A stretch of 46,113 nucleotides of DNA from NCBI GenBank assembly GCA_964553025.1, contig CAZKJF010000013.1, positions 1 through 46,113 of the forward strand, written 5' to 3'. The notes beneath the pieces are model-generated. The model searched no databases. It was not told where the DNA came from and saw only the letters and a list, made by a program, of their open reading frames with translations. The position numbers and the translations under genes are program-made. This document shows, in pieces, positions 31,190 to 39,652 of this stretch. The stretch's first letter is position 1. Each line of letters begins with the position of its first letter. This DNA comes from 2-01-FULL-49-17 sp964553025. Its GTDB lineage: Bacteria > Patescibacteriota > Minisyncoccia > 2-02-FULL-40-12 > GWA2-44-9.

Positions 31190-31632
31190 TCTTCGGTCAG
31201 ACCGCGCTGACGGGCGCGGGCGAGATCTTTTTTCTTGAGCGTTTCGCGCTTGTCGTGCTTCTTTTTGCCGCGGGCGATGCCCAGGACCAGCTTGACCCGG
31301 TTGCGGTGGCTGACAAGTTTCAAAGGAATCAGGGTCAGCCCTTGAGCTTGAGATAGCCCGAGGAGCGTGTTGATTTCTTTTTTGGATAGGAGAAGCGCGC
31401 GCGTGCGCTGGGGGTCATAATCGTCAGGCGTATTGCCGGGCTGGTAGGGCGCGATGGTTGCGCCGATCAGCCGGGGCGCGCCGTTTAAAATTTTGACGTG
31501 AGCGCCTTTGATGGAGGCCTTGCCGGTTTTGATCGCTTTGACTTCGTGGCCTTTCAAAACCAACCCCGCCTCGAGCGTTTCGAGGATTTCATAATCGAAA
31601 TATGCTTTGGGATTGTCGGCGTAGTCAGACAT
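31186..31632 (-). CDS. smpB: SsrA-binding protein SmpB
   Basis: Partner of tmRNA in ribosome rescue. 148 residues: YFDYEILETLEAGLVLKGHE, VKAIKTGKASIKGAHVKILN, and the C-terminal LGIARGKKKHDKRETLKKKD tail that occupies the mRNA channel. Start is leaderless-type: -10 TACAGT (31644-31639) lies 6 bases before the ATG. It faces ssrA across the small gene. Confidence 0.96.
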   Translation of the reverse strand: MSDYADNPKAYFDYEILETLEAGLVLKGHEVKAIKTGKASIKGAHVKILNGAPRLIGATIAPYQPGNTPDDYDPQRTRALLLSKKEINTLLGLSQAQGLTLIPLKLVSHRNRVKLVLGIARGKKKHDKRETLKKKDLARARQRGLTED

Positions 31633-31663
31633 GGCTTAACTGTACACCAGATCGGGCCTTTAA

Positions 31664-31696
31664 AAAAGCGCACGCCCCGGGCTAGAGGGCGTGATA
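31664..31696 (-). terminator. Terminator of the 31682-32164 gene
   Basis: On the minus strand CACGCCC, seven-base loop, GGGGCGTG, then CGCTTTTTT. The stem overlaps the gene's last codons and lies just before the smpB promoter. Confidence 0.65.
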
Positions 31697-32164
31697 GTCA
31701 ACGAAGAATCTTAGTGGGGAGGGAATGGCCGAGTCCATTTGGCGCCGAGTAAGAACGATCGCATCTGATACGAGTTGAGGGTAATGCCGGCCCAGATAAT
31801 TCCGGTCAGTGCTTCGATACAGCATTGCATACCGGCCGTCGATGAATTGGCACCAACTCCAAAAGCGCATCATCACTCCGTTGGAATCGCGCAGCTGGAC
31901 AAACCGGCTGTCCCAATCGAAGGGGCCGATAATGTCGGCAAGAGCCGGATGGTTCGATTCAAGCTGGGTCTTTATCTCGCAGAACAGATTGTCCCAGATG
32001 GGACGATAGACTGAATAATGAGGGAACAGCGGAATATGCGGCCGCTGGCCCAGAGTTATCAGCGTCGGATAGCCGGCAACGGCGTCATCCTGAAAATAGG
32101 CCATGATCGCGAACGCAAGATCGGCCGCGTCGAACCGAGGAAGTGGCTGCTCGCTTGAAGCCAT
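31682..32164 (-). CDS. Unrecognised soluble protein
   Basis: 160 residues from the ATG at 32164 (the frame opens 8 codons earlier but through the -10). It begins MASSEQPLPRFDAADLAFAI. Aromatic- and Asp-rich, with DNLFCEIKTQLESNHPALAD, IGPFDWDSRFVQLRDSNGVM and FWSWCQFIDGRYAMLYRSTD. No signal peptide, membrane helix or motif I know. It is a single-gene unit with a TTGACA promoter and a terminator. Confidence 0.7.
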   Translation of the reverse strand: MASSEQPLPRFDAADLAFAIMAYFQDDAVAGYPTLITLGQRPHIPLFPHYSVYRPIWDNLFCEIKTQLESNHPALADIIGPFDWDSRFVQLRDSNGVMMRFWSWCQFIDGRYAMLYRSTDRNYLGRHYPQLVSDAIVLTRRQMDSAIPSPLRFFVDYHAL

Positions 32165-32174
32165 GGAACTGCCG

Positions 32175-32205
32175 ATAATATGCAGCAAATTAGATAAGTT
32201 GTCAA
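32175..32205 (-). promoter_or_regulatory. Promoter of the 31682-32164 gene
   Basis: -35 TTGACA (32205-32200). The -10 may be CATATT with 17-bp spacing (32182-32177) or TATTAT with 19 (32180-32175). The ATG is about 10 bases downstream. Confidence 0.6.
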
Positions 32206-32209
32206 TCAG

Positions 32210-33274
32210 TTATTTGCGTTCTTCCAAGACCGGCTTGAGCGTCAACGTTTCGTCTTTGCGAAGGACCGTCAATTCGATAGTGTCGCCGACTTTGAGTTTC
32301 TGAAGTTCTTCGGAGAGATCGGAATCTTCGGCTAATTCTGCGCCGTTGACATGGGTGATGATGTCGTTTTCTTTGAGGCCGGCGCGATCGGCGGGCGATC
32401 CGGCAACGACGGCAACCGAGTTCGGGCGGTGATCGCGGATCACGAGCGCGCCGGCGCTGCGGGACAGATTGTATTGGTTCTTGTATTTCTTGTTGAGCAT
32501 GACGTACAGAATGCCGAGGAAGGGTTTGATGATGCGGCCATACTTGATGATGTCTTCCAGGTCCTGCTTGGCCCAGTTGATGGGAATTGAAAAGCCGATG
32601 TTCTGGGCTCCGTAGATGATGGCGGTGTTGATGCCGACGGCTTCACCGTCCAGATTGATGAGCGGGCCGCCGGAATTGCCCTGATTGATGGCGACGTCCG
32701 TCTGGAGCATGCCCCGGAGGTGTTCCATTTCGCCGTCGGTGCCCAGCGCGGCGGAGATGGAGCGGGAAAGGCCGGAGATGATGCCTTTGGAAACGCTGTT
32801 TCGGAACATGCCCAGCGCGTTGCCGATGGCCAAAACCGTCTGGCCGAGCTCGATCTTTTTGGAATTGCCGAGCTGGACCGTCGGCAGACCGGTGGCTTCA
32901 ATTTTGACGACGGCAATGTCGCTGACGGGATCGCGGGCCAGAACTTTGGCGGGATATTCCTGGCCTTCGGACGTGATAACCGTGTATTCGGCGTCGGTAT
33001 CGAAGACGACATGCTTGTTGGTAAGGATAAGGCCGTCAGGATGAACGATGAAGCCCGAACCGCCGCCGACATTTACTTTTTCTTTCTGGGTCGCGGGCGC
33101 TTCATTGGGCGCGAGGGGGTTGGCGAAGGGCGGCATCAGGAACGACAGCGGCCCCTGCTTGTGCAGATTTTGGATATATTTGGAGATGACGATGCTGACC
33201 ACGGCCGGAAGAACTTTTTTGACCGCTTGGACGGGAAGATTGTCATATTGGGAAGAATTGAGATGTTGATCCAT
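32210..33274 (-). CDS. HtrA/Deg-type trypsin-like serine protease with PDZ domain
   Basis: 354-residue quality-control protease. Catalytic triad: H88 in TNKHVV, D119 in SDIAVV, S201 in GNSGGPL. One PDZ domain follows (about 260-345, with VAGSPADRAGLKENDIITHV). Unlike most DegP/HtrA, I see no signal peptide or transmembrane anchor: the N-terminus MDQHLNSSQYDNLPVQAVKK leads straight into the protease fold. It may be cytoplasmic or exported another way. The -10 TAGTAT lies 7 bases before the ATG and overlaps the promoter of the divergent glycosylase gene. Confidence 0.92.
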   Translation of the reverse strand: MDQHLNSSQYDNLPVQAVKKVLPAVVSIVISKYIQNLHKQGPLSFLMPPFANPLAPNEAPATQKEKVNVGGGSGFIVHPDGLILTNKHVVFDTDAEYTVITSEGQEYPAKVLARDPVSDIAVVKIEATGLPTVQLGNSKKIELGQTVLAIGNALGMFRNSVSKGIISGLSRSISAALGTDGEMEHLRGMLQTDVAINQGNSGGPLINLDGEAVGINTAIIYGAQNIGFSIPINWAKQDLEDIIKYGRIIKPFLGILYVMLNKKYKNQYNLSRSAGALVIRDHRPNSVAVVAGSPADRAGLKENDIITHVNGAELAEDSDLSEELQKLKVGDTIELTVLRKDETLTLKPVLEERK

Positions 33275-33287
33275 AGCTTGTATACTA
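33258..33287. promoter_or_regulatory. Overlapping divergent promoters (htrA-like / DNA glycosylase)
   Basis: Rightward: -35 TTGAGA (33258-33263), 17-bp spacer, -10 TATACT (33281-33286), 8 bases before the ATG at 33295. Leftward: extended -10 TGCTAGTAT (hexamer 33287-33282), 7 bases before the ATG at 33274. The two -10 boxes share the same base pairs and only 20 bp separate the start codons. Confidence 0.65.
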
Positions 33288-33294
33288 GCACATT

Positions 33295-33810
33295 ATGCGC
33301 AAAAAACTAGCGAGATCGTTTTACGCCCGCAGCGGGCCGGTCGTGGCGCGAGAGCTCTTGGGCAAGTACTTAATCCGGCGGACGGCGCGCGGCGTGTACG
33401 CCGCGCGCATCGTCGAAACCGAAGCCTATCACGGCTCCGACGATAAGGCCGCGCACGCTTCAAAAGGGAAGACGAACCGGACGGCGATTATGTTCGGTCC
33501 GCCCGGCTTCGCGTATGTCTATATTATCTACGGTATGCATCATTGCTTGAATGTCGTTACCGCCGCCGACGGCGAGCCGTCGGCGGTATTGATCCGCGGC
33601 CTGGATGATCCAGCCTGTTCCGGGCCGGGGAAGTTATGCCGCGAACTGAAGATCAGCCGGGACCAGAACGGCTTGGATTTGGTGGCCAGCAAAGAATTAT
33701 GGATCGAAGACCGCGGTGAACGGCCGAAGGCCGTTCACCGCACGCCCCGCGTCGGCGTCGACTATGCTGGTGCCTGGAAAGACAAAAAATGGCGATTTGT
33801 GATACAGTAG
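33295..33810 (+). CDS. 3-methyladenine DNA glycosylase (AAG/MPG family)
   Basis: Removes alkylated purines from DNA. 171 residues, a little short of the usual 180-200. It has the start FYARSGPVVARELLGKYLIR, the active-site stretch RIVETEAYHGSDDKAAHASK (E43 is the expected general base), FGPPGFAYVYIIYGMHHCLN and the ending HRTPRVGVDYAGAW. Shares a promoter region with the htrA-like gene and is followed 7 bases later by argS. Confidence 0.93.
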   Translation: MRKKLARSFYARSGPVVARELLGKYLIRRTARGVYAARIVETEAYHGSDDKAAHASKGKTNRTAIMFGPPGFAYVYIIYGMHHCLNVVTAADGEPSAVLIRGLDDPACSGPGKLCRELKISRDQNGLDLVASKELWIEDRGERPKAVHRTPRVGVDYAGAWKDKKWRFVIQ

Positions 33811-33817
33811 GAAGGAA

Positions 33818-35491
33818 ATGACCGCTTCCATCAAAGAAATCCTCAAGAATGAAATCCGCTCCGCGTCCGGCCATGAAGCGGACGTTTTGCCTACGCCCGA
33901 CGCGGCGCTGGGCGACTATTCCACGAATGTCGCCTTTATCCTCGCCAAAGAACAAAAGAAAAAACCGGTTGATGCGGCAGCCGAACTGAAAACCGCGCTG
34001 GAACCGCGGCTTGCCGCCGTCGCTTCGATCCAGGCCGCTCCGAACGGTTTTCTGAACTTTTTTCTGAAGCCGGAATTTCTCCGGCAGCGCTTGAATGAGA
34101 TTGCCGCGGATGAAGGCTACGGTATGGATACCGTCGGCGCCGGCAAAACGGTTATCGTCGAATATTCTTCGCCGAACATCGCCAAGCCGATGCACATCGG
34201 CCATTTGCGCTCGACGATCATCGGCGACGCGCTGGCGAATATATATGAAGCAATCGGATATCGGGTAATCCGCTGGAACTATGTCGGCGACTGGGGCACC
34301 CAGTTCGGCAAGGTCATCGCCGGCTACAAAAAATGGGGAGAAGGGAAAAGCGACATTGCCATGAGCGACATGCTCGAGTGGTACATCCGTGCCGGCAAGG
34401 AACTTCCCGACGAGGAAGGCCAGAAGGAATTCAAAAAACTTGAAGACGGCGACCCGGAGAACAGAAAACTCTGGGAGAAGTTTAACGCAATTTCGCTCCA
34501 GGGGCTCAAAGAAACATATCGAATGCTGGGTACGAACGCCTTTGACGTCTACAAAGGCGAAGCGCATTACGAGCCCCAGCTGAAAATGATCATCCAAAAA
34601 CTCGAAAAAGAAGGAAAGGCGAAAGAAAGCGAGGGTGCCCTCATTTTTGATCTTGAAAAATACAATTTGCCGCCGGGGTTGCTTCGCAAGTCCGACGGCG
34701 CCACCTTGTATCTGACCCGCGATCTGGCCAGTCTGGAGGATCGCCTCCAGAACTATGCTCCCGCTGAAATCCTGTACGTCGTCGCCAATCAGCAGGCGCT
34801 CCATTTTGAACAGCTGTTTGCGATCGCCCGGGAATTGAATTTGAACGGCGCCGAATTGGTTCATGTGAAATTCGGCATGGTACTCGGCGAGGACGGCAAA
34901 AAATTGGCGACGCGCGAAGGCAAAGTAGTGCCGCTGCAGGACGTGATGGATAAGATCGTCGCTTTGGCTGAAGAGATCGTGAAAAAAAAGAATCCTGATC
35001 TGCCGGAGGCAGACCGCGCGCGCGTCGCGCGCGCGGTCGGGATCGGCGCGCTAAAATACAACGATCTGAAGCAGCATCCCTATTCGGATATCGTATTCGA
35101 TTGGGATGCGATGCTTGACCTATCGGGCAATAGCGGGGCGTATTTGCAGTACACGTATGCTCGATTGGCGAATATCATCGCCAAAGCTGGCGCGGCGGAA
35201 ACCGGTAACACCGAATTGCTTTCAGAGAATATCGAATTAAAGTTAATGAAACAGCTTCTGGAATTTCCTGATGCGGTCGGCCGCTCCGCCCAGGTCCACG
35301 CGCTCAACGGTCTTGCCTTGTATTTGTATGAACTCGCCGCCGCGGCCAGCAATTTTTACGAGACGGTCCGAGTCTTGGACGACGAGAACGCCTCTCGCAA
35401 AAACGCGCGCCTGACCCTTATCCGAACGGTCGCCCGCACGCTCCAAACGGGCCTGAAGCTCCTGGGCATCGAAACACTCGGCCGCATCTAA
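33818..35491 (+). CDS. argS: Arginyl-tRNA synthetase
   Basis: Class I synthetase, 557 residues. The N-terminal Add-1 domain is present, then SSPNIAKPMHIGHLRSTIIG (HIGH at about 126-129), VGDWGTQFGKVI, and the KMSKS region replaced by GKKLATREGKVV as common in ArgRS. The C-terminal DALR domain includes YLQYTYARLANI and ends with the Arg-rich NARLTLIRTVARTLQTGLKL helix. A good ribosome binding site (AGGAAGGAA) precedes the ATG, unlike the promoter-proximal genes nearby. Co-transcribed with the glycosylase. Confidence 0.97.
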   Translation: MTASIKEILKNEIRSASGHEADVLPTPDAALGDYSTNVAFILAKEQKKKPVDAAAELKTALEPRLAAVASIQAAPNGFLNFFLKPEFLRQRLNEIAADEGYGMDTVGAGKTVIVEYSSPNIAKPMHIGHLRSTIIGDALANIYEAIGYRVIRWNYVGDWGTQFGKVIAGYKKWGEGKSDIAMSDMLEWYIRAGKELPDEEGQKEFKKLEDGDPENRKLWEKFNAISLQGLKETYRMLGTNAFDVYKGEAHYEPQLKMIIQKLEKEGKAKESEGALIFDLEKYNLPPGLLRKSDGATLYLTRDLASLEDRLQNYAPAEILYVVANQQALHFEQLFAIARELNLNGAELVHVKFGMVLGEDGKKLATREGKVVPLQDVMDKIVALAEEIVKKKNPDLPEADRARVARAVGIGALKYNDLKQHPYSDIVFDWDAMLDLSGNSGAYLQYTYARLANIIAKAGAAETGNTELLSENIELKLMKQLLEFPDAVGRSAQVHALNGLALYLYELAAAASNFYETVRVLDDENASRKNARLTLIRTVARTLQTGLKLLGIETLGRI

Positions 35492-35497
35492 GCGGCT

Positions 35498-35526
35498 TTG
35501 AAAAATTCTCGCATTTATGCTACATT
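35498..35526 (+). promoter_or_regulatory. ileS promoter
   Basis: -35 TTGAAA (35498-35503), 17-bp spacer, extended -10 TGCTACATT (hexamer 35521-35526), then 6 bases to the ATG at 35533. Predicted leaderless. Confidence 0.7.
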
Positions 35527-35532
35527 CTTCGA

Positions 35533-38500
35533 ATGTACGACTTTAGGAAAGTCGAATCACAAGTCAGAAATTTCTGGAAGGAGCAGAATATTTTTGAAAA
35601 ATCTCTCGAGAAAACCCGCAAGGGCAAGCGCTTTGTATTCTGGGAAGGACCGCCGACCGCCAACGGTGTGCCGCATACGGGCCATTTTCTGACCCGCATC
35701 TACAAGGATTTGTACGGCCGATACAAGACCATGCGCGGATTTTTTGTCCTCCGCAAGGCCGGCTGGGACACGCACGGCCTGCCGGTCGAGATTGAAATCG
35801 AAAAAGAACTTGGCTTCACCAACAAGAAGCAGATCGAAGAATACGGCATTGCCAAATTCAACCGCAAAGCCCGCGAAAGCGTCTGGAAATACAAGACGCA
35901 GTGGGAAGATATGAGCCGCACGATGGGATTTTGGCTCGATATGGATCATCCGTACATTACCTATGAGACGCCGTACGTGGAATCGGTCTGGAACATTCTT
36001 TCCGAAATTTGGAAAAAGGAACTCCTTTATTCCGCCCACAAAATCATTCCGTTCTGCGTGCGCTGCGGTACGGGATTATCCGCCCATGAGGTCGCGCAGG
36101 GATACAAACTCGTCAAGGATACGACGGCCTACGTGAAATTTAAATTGGTTGATCGGCCGAACACGTTTGTATTGGCTTGGACGACGACGCCCTGGACGCT
36201 GCCCGGCAACGTCGCTCTGGCGGTAGGGAAAGATATTCGATACTCATATATACAAAAGAATGGTGAGACGTTGATTGTCGCGTCCGATCTAGTTTCGAAA
36301 GTTCTCGGCGAAGGGATATCGAGCGAAAAGGAAACAGCCGGTTCCGAATTAGTCGGTTTGAAATACGAGCCGCTGTTCAATGTGCCCGAACTGCAAGCTG
36401 AAACTTCCCACAAAATCTATGCCGCGGATTTCGTTTCTACGACCGAAGGCACTGGTATCGTCCATATCGCGCCCATGTACGGCGAGGACGACTATCAGCT
36501 TAGCATGCGCGAGAATCTTCCGCGCGTCCACACGGTTACCGAGCAAGGTATGTTTGCGGCGGGTCTGGGCGACGGCTTGGCCGGCAAGCCGGTGATCGAC
36601 CATGAACGAAAAAACAAAATAACCGAAGCATATATTCTCCAAAAACTTTCGGACAAGGGATTGCTTTTGAAGACCGAAGAATATGAACACGAATACCCGC
36701 ATTGCTGGCGCTGCGGTACGCCGCTCCTGTACTACGCCAAGGGTTCATGGTTCATCAAAACCTCGGCGATTAACCGCGAACTGATCGATAATAACGAACG
36801 GGTGAACTGGATTCCGGAACATCTGCGCGAGGGGCGTTTCGGCCAGTGGCTGAAAGAAGCCAAGGATTGGACGCTCTCACGCGAGCGGTACTGGGGCACG
36901 CCGCTGCCGATCTGGGCCTGCGATCAGTGCGGCGAGAAAAATCTGCTCGGTTCCGTCAAAGAACTTGAGAAACGTTCCCAATCGTCCAAAAACACCTACT
37001 ATGTTATGCGCCACGGCCCCACCACGCGGCGGGAAAATATAGACCGCATTATCAGTTCGCGCCTGGAATCCGATACGTATCACCTTACCGAAGAGGGTAA
37101 GGTTGAAGTCGAGCGTTCGCTTGAGTTGCTGAAGCTGGACGGCGTGGATATGATTTTCGCGTCGCCGTTTTTGCGTACCAAGGAAACCGCCGAGATCGCT
37201 GGTCGGATTTTGCATACCAAAGTCGAGATCGACGCGCGGCTGGCGGAGGAACTGCATTCGCTGGAGGCGGAGGGCAAGTCGGAGAATTTGAATCCCGAGA
37301 CCGAAGACGGCGTCGAAAGCCGCTCGTCGATCCGCTCGCGGCTGATGGCGTTCATGCGCGATGCCGAATCGAAATACCGCAACAAGAAAATCCTGATCGT
37401 AACGCACGGCGCTCCGGCGTGGTTTTTGGAAGTCATGGCCCGGGGCGTGGCCGAATCGGAGCTGGCGGCCAATCCCGAGCTGTTCCCGTATGCCATGCCG
37501 AACTTGGCGGAGATTAAGAAACTCGACTGGCGCCGCATTCCGCGCAACGAATACGGCGAACTCGATCTCCATCGTCCGTTCATCGATGATGTCATTTTGA
37601 AATGTCCGAAATGCCGTTCCAAAATGCGCCGCATTCCGGATTTGATCGACGTCTGGTTCGATTCCGGCGCCATGCCCTATGCCCAATGGCATTACCCCTT
37701 CGAGAACAAAGATATTTTTAAAAAACAATTTCCCGCCGATTTTATCGTCGAAGGCATGGATCAGACGCGCGGCTGGTTCTGGACGCTACTGGCGATTTCG
37801 ACCTTGCTGGGCAAAGGCGCGCCATATCGGAACGCCATGGCGCTTGGTTTTACGCTCGATGAGAAAGGCGTCAAAGAATCCAAATCCAAAGGCAACTATA
37901 TGCCAGTGCCGGAGATCATGGCCCTTCACGGCGTAGACGTACTTCGATGGTACTTCGCGTCTTCAATGGCAATCGGGGAGAACAAGGCCGTCATCCACCG
38001 TGAGATAACCGATAAGCTGAAAGGATTTTTCTTCACGCTTCAGAATTGCATTCGCTTCTACGAACTCTATGCCGGACCGGCTAATTTCAACGATCCGATC
38101 GGAAAGCTGAATTTACTCGACAGGTGGCTGCTCTCGCGTTTTAACCGTCTGGTACGGGACACGGGAGACCGGCTCGAAGCCTTTGAAGTGCCAACGGCTG
38201 CCCGCGAGCTGGAGCAATTTGTAATTGAAGATTTGTCGAATTGGTGGGTCCGCCGGTCGCGCAAGCGCCGGGAGGCCCTGCCGATCTTGCGGATGGTCTT
38301 GCTTGATTTGGCGCGCGTCCTGGCTCCGTTCACGCCGTACTTGGCAGAAGATACGTGGCACAGGCTCGGCGGCACGCCGGAATCGGTCCATTTGGCCGAT
38401 TGGCCCAAGTTTACAAAGAAATACATTAAGGATGATATTGAAAGGGAAATGGCCGCCGCGCGCGACTTGGGCGCGCGCGGCCTGGCTCTACGCAAAGAAA

Positions 38501-38934
38501 AGCAGATGAAAGTCCGCCAGCCGCTGGAATCGGTTTCATTCAAGCGCGACAAATTCAGTCGCGACTTAGAAGCGATCATTAAAGAAGAACTCAACATTAA
38601 AAAGATCAAATACGATAAGGCCCAGCCCGACGACGTCGTTATGAGTTTTGAGCTGACTCCGGCTCTGGTCCGCGAGGGCTACGCCCGCGAGCTCATGCGC
38701 CAGATCCAGGATATGCGTAAGGAAGCGAAATACCGGATCGACGAGGCCGTCGTCTTGCACTGGCATGCCGATCAGCCCGCGATCATCAAGGCGATCGAAT
38801 CATGGACCGAAGAGATCAAGAGAGACACCCTCCTTTCGCACATGGAGCGCAGCCAAAAGTCCGGCGCGTATGATCTCGAAAAAGAAGCCGACCTCGGCGG
38901 CGGCAAAACCATCTGGCTCGGAATTAAAAAATAA
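35533..38934 (+). CDS. ileS: Isoleucyl-tRNA synthetase with inserted histidine-phosphatase domain
   Basis: 1133 residues. IleRS parts: GPPTANGVPHTGHFLTRIYK (HIGH-like), AWTTTPWTLPGNVAL (editing), CGTPLLYYAKGSWF, SRERYWGTPLPIWACDQCG, DLIDVWFDSGAMPYAQWHYP, the KMSKS variant KESKSKGN, and the anticodon-binding domain. Between CDQCG and NEYGELDLHRP lies an extra domain (about 487-665) with the histidine-phosphatase pattern: YYVMRHGPTT (R493, H494, G495), FASPFLRTKETAEIAG, and KILIVTHGAPAW (H625). The frame is continuous and the motifs look intact, so the insert may be active. The KES form of KMSKS is also unusual. A tRNA-Ile(UAU) gene is in the same window. Confidence 0.95.
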   Translation: MYDFRKVESQVRNFWKEQNIFEKSLEKTRKGKRFVFWEGPPTANGVPHTGHFLTRIYKDLYGRYKTMRGFFVLRKAGWDTHGLPVEIEIEKELGFTNKKQIEEYGIAKFNRKARESVWKYKTQWEDMSRTMGFWLDMDHPYITYETPYVESVWNILSEIWKKELLYSAHKIIPFCVRCGTGLSAHEVAQGYKLVKDTTAYVKFKLVDRPNTFVLAWTTTPWTLPGNVALAVGKDIRYSYIQKNGETLIVASDLVSKVLGEGISSEKETAGSELVGLKYEPLFNVPELQAETSHKIYAADFVSTTEGTGIVHIAPMYGEDDYQLSMRENLPRVHTVTEQGMFAAGLGDGLAGKPVIDHERKNKITEAYILQKLSDKGLLLKTEEYEHEYPHCWRCGTPLLYYAKGSWFIKTSAINRELIDNNERVNWIPEHLREGRFGQWLKEAKDWTLSRERYWGTPLPIWACDQCGEKNLLGSVKELEKRSQSSKNTYYVMRHGPTTRRENIDRIISSRLESDTYHLTEEGKVEVERSLELLKLDGVDMIFASPFLRTKETAEIAGRILHTKVEIDARLAEELHSLEAEGKSENLNPETEDGVESRSSIRSRLMAFMRDAESKYRNKKILIVTHGAPAWFLEVMARGVAESELAANPELFPYAMPNLAEIKKLDWRRIPRNEYGELDLHRPFIDDVILKCPKCRSKMRRIPDLIDVWFDSGAMPYAQWHYPFENKDIFKKQFPADFIVEGMDQTRGWFWTLLAISTLLGKGAPYRNAMALGFTLDEKGVKESKSKGNYMPVPEIMALHGVDVLRWYFASSMAIGENKAVIHREITDKLKGFFFTLQNCIRFYELYAGPANFNDPIGKLNLLDRWLLSRFNRLVRDTGDRLEAFEVPTAARELEQFVIEDLSNWWVRRSRKRREALPILRMVLLDLARVLAPFTPYLAEDTWHRLGGTPESVHLADWPKFTKKYIKDDIEREMAAARDLGARGLALRKEKQMKVRQPLESVSFKRDKFSRDLEAIIKEELNIKKIKYDKAQPDDVVMSFELTPALVREGYARELMRQIQDMRKEAKYRIDEAVVLHWHADQPAIIKAIESWTEEIKRDTLLSHMERSQKSGAYDLEKEADLGGGKTIWLGIKK

Positions 38935-39650
38935 TGATAACAAACGCAATTGTGATTAAAAAAACGCCGATGAACGAGTATGATCAGATGGTAACCTGCT
39001 ACTCGGAGGATTTCGGCGGCATGCGGGCGATCGCCCGCGGCAGTTTGCGGCCGGCATCGGTCCAGTCCTTGCATGTGGATGCATTGAACCTGATCGAATT
39101 CGAGGTCATTCAAGGCCGAACGTATCCGATCGTCTCGTCGGCCGAATCGATCGCCGAATATCCGACCCTTAAATCGTCGCTGCCGCGTCTGGCTGCCGTC
39201 CAGTTTTTTACCGAAGTATTGGACCGGATCATGTTCGAGAACGAGAAAGACGACGATCTCTGGGATTTTTTGATCGGAATGCTGGAGCATTTCGACGGGA
39301 TTCCGAATAACGCCGTGCTGGCAAGCTTCCGCCGGAAGCAAAAAGAATTTCTCCAAGTCTTGGGGTACGCGCCGCGCGTGGATCGCTGCGTCGTTTGTTC
39401 TGAAGACGCCTTGAGCGGGCCTGAAAAAATGGTGGCCGTCAGTCCGGAGCTGGGCGGCGTCCTGTGTGCCGATTGCTTCCTTGCCGGCGGCCGCGGGCTG
39501 TTGTTCGAAAAATCCCACGTTCAAAATCTCATCCGGCCCGCGGCCGAGCTCGCCGCCGCTCGCGGCGGCGCCTTGGACACGTTTTTCGAATATATCGTGG
39601 GTTCCCAGCTCAATTCCTTGGTTTTTCTGTATCAAAGTGCTAAGATATAA
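38934..39650 (+). CDS. recO: DNA repair protein RecO
   Basis: Recombination mediator that helps load RecA. 238 residues: N-terminal OB fold (TNAIVIKKTPMNEYDQMVTC; MRAIARGSLRP), a helical C-terminal domain, and a zinc site with C152, C155 (CVVC) and C178, C181 (CADC). The start overlaps the ileS stop as TAATG, so translation is coupled. The promoter of the next gene lies inside its 3' end. Confidence 0.92.
   Translation: MITNAIVIKKTPMNEYDQMVTCYSEDFGGMRAIARGSLRPASVQSLHVDALNLIEFEVIQGRTYPIVSSAESIAEYPTLKSSLPRLAAVQFFTEVLDRIMFENEKDDDLWDFLIGMLEHFDGIPNNAVLASFRRKQKEFLQVLGYAPRVDRCVVCSEDALSGPEKMVAVSPELGGVLCADCFLAGGRGLLFEKSHVQNLIRPAAELAAARGGALDTFFEYIVGSQLNSLVFLYQSAKI
39618..39646 (+). promoter_or_regulatory. 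Promoter of the surface-protein gene within recO
   Basis: -35 TTGGTT (39618-39623), 17-bp spacer, extended -10 TGCTAAGAT (hexamer 39641-39646), 6 bases before the ATG at 39653. The hexamer overlaps the last recO codons. Confidence 0.65.
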
Positions 39651-39652
39651 CA

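Noticed and set aside
33653..34864. 403-codon minus-strand frame opposite argS
   Set aside because: argS has all family motifs on the plus strand; the antisense frame arises from codon bias.
36877..37728. Minus-strand frame opposite the phosphatase insert of ileS
   Set aside because: The plus strand encodes continuous IleRS and phosphatase motifs; the antisense product is Phe/Arg-rich without any family resemblance.
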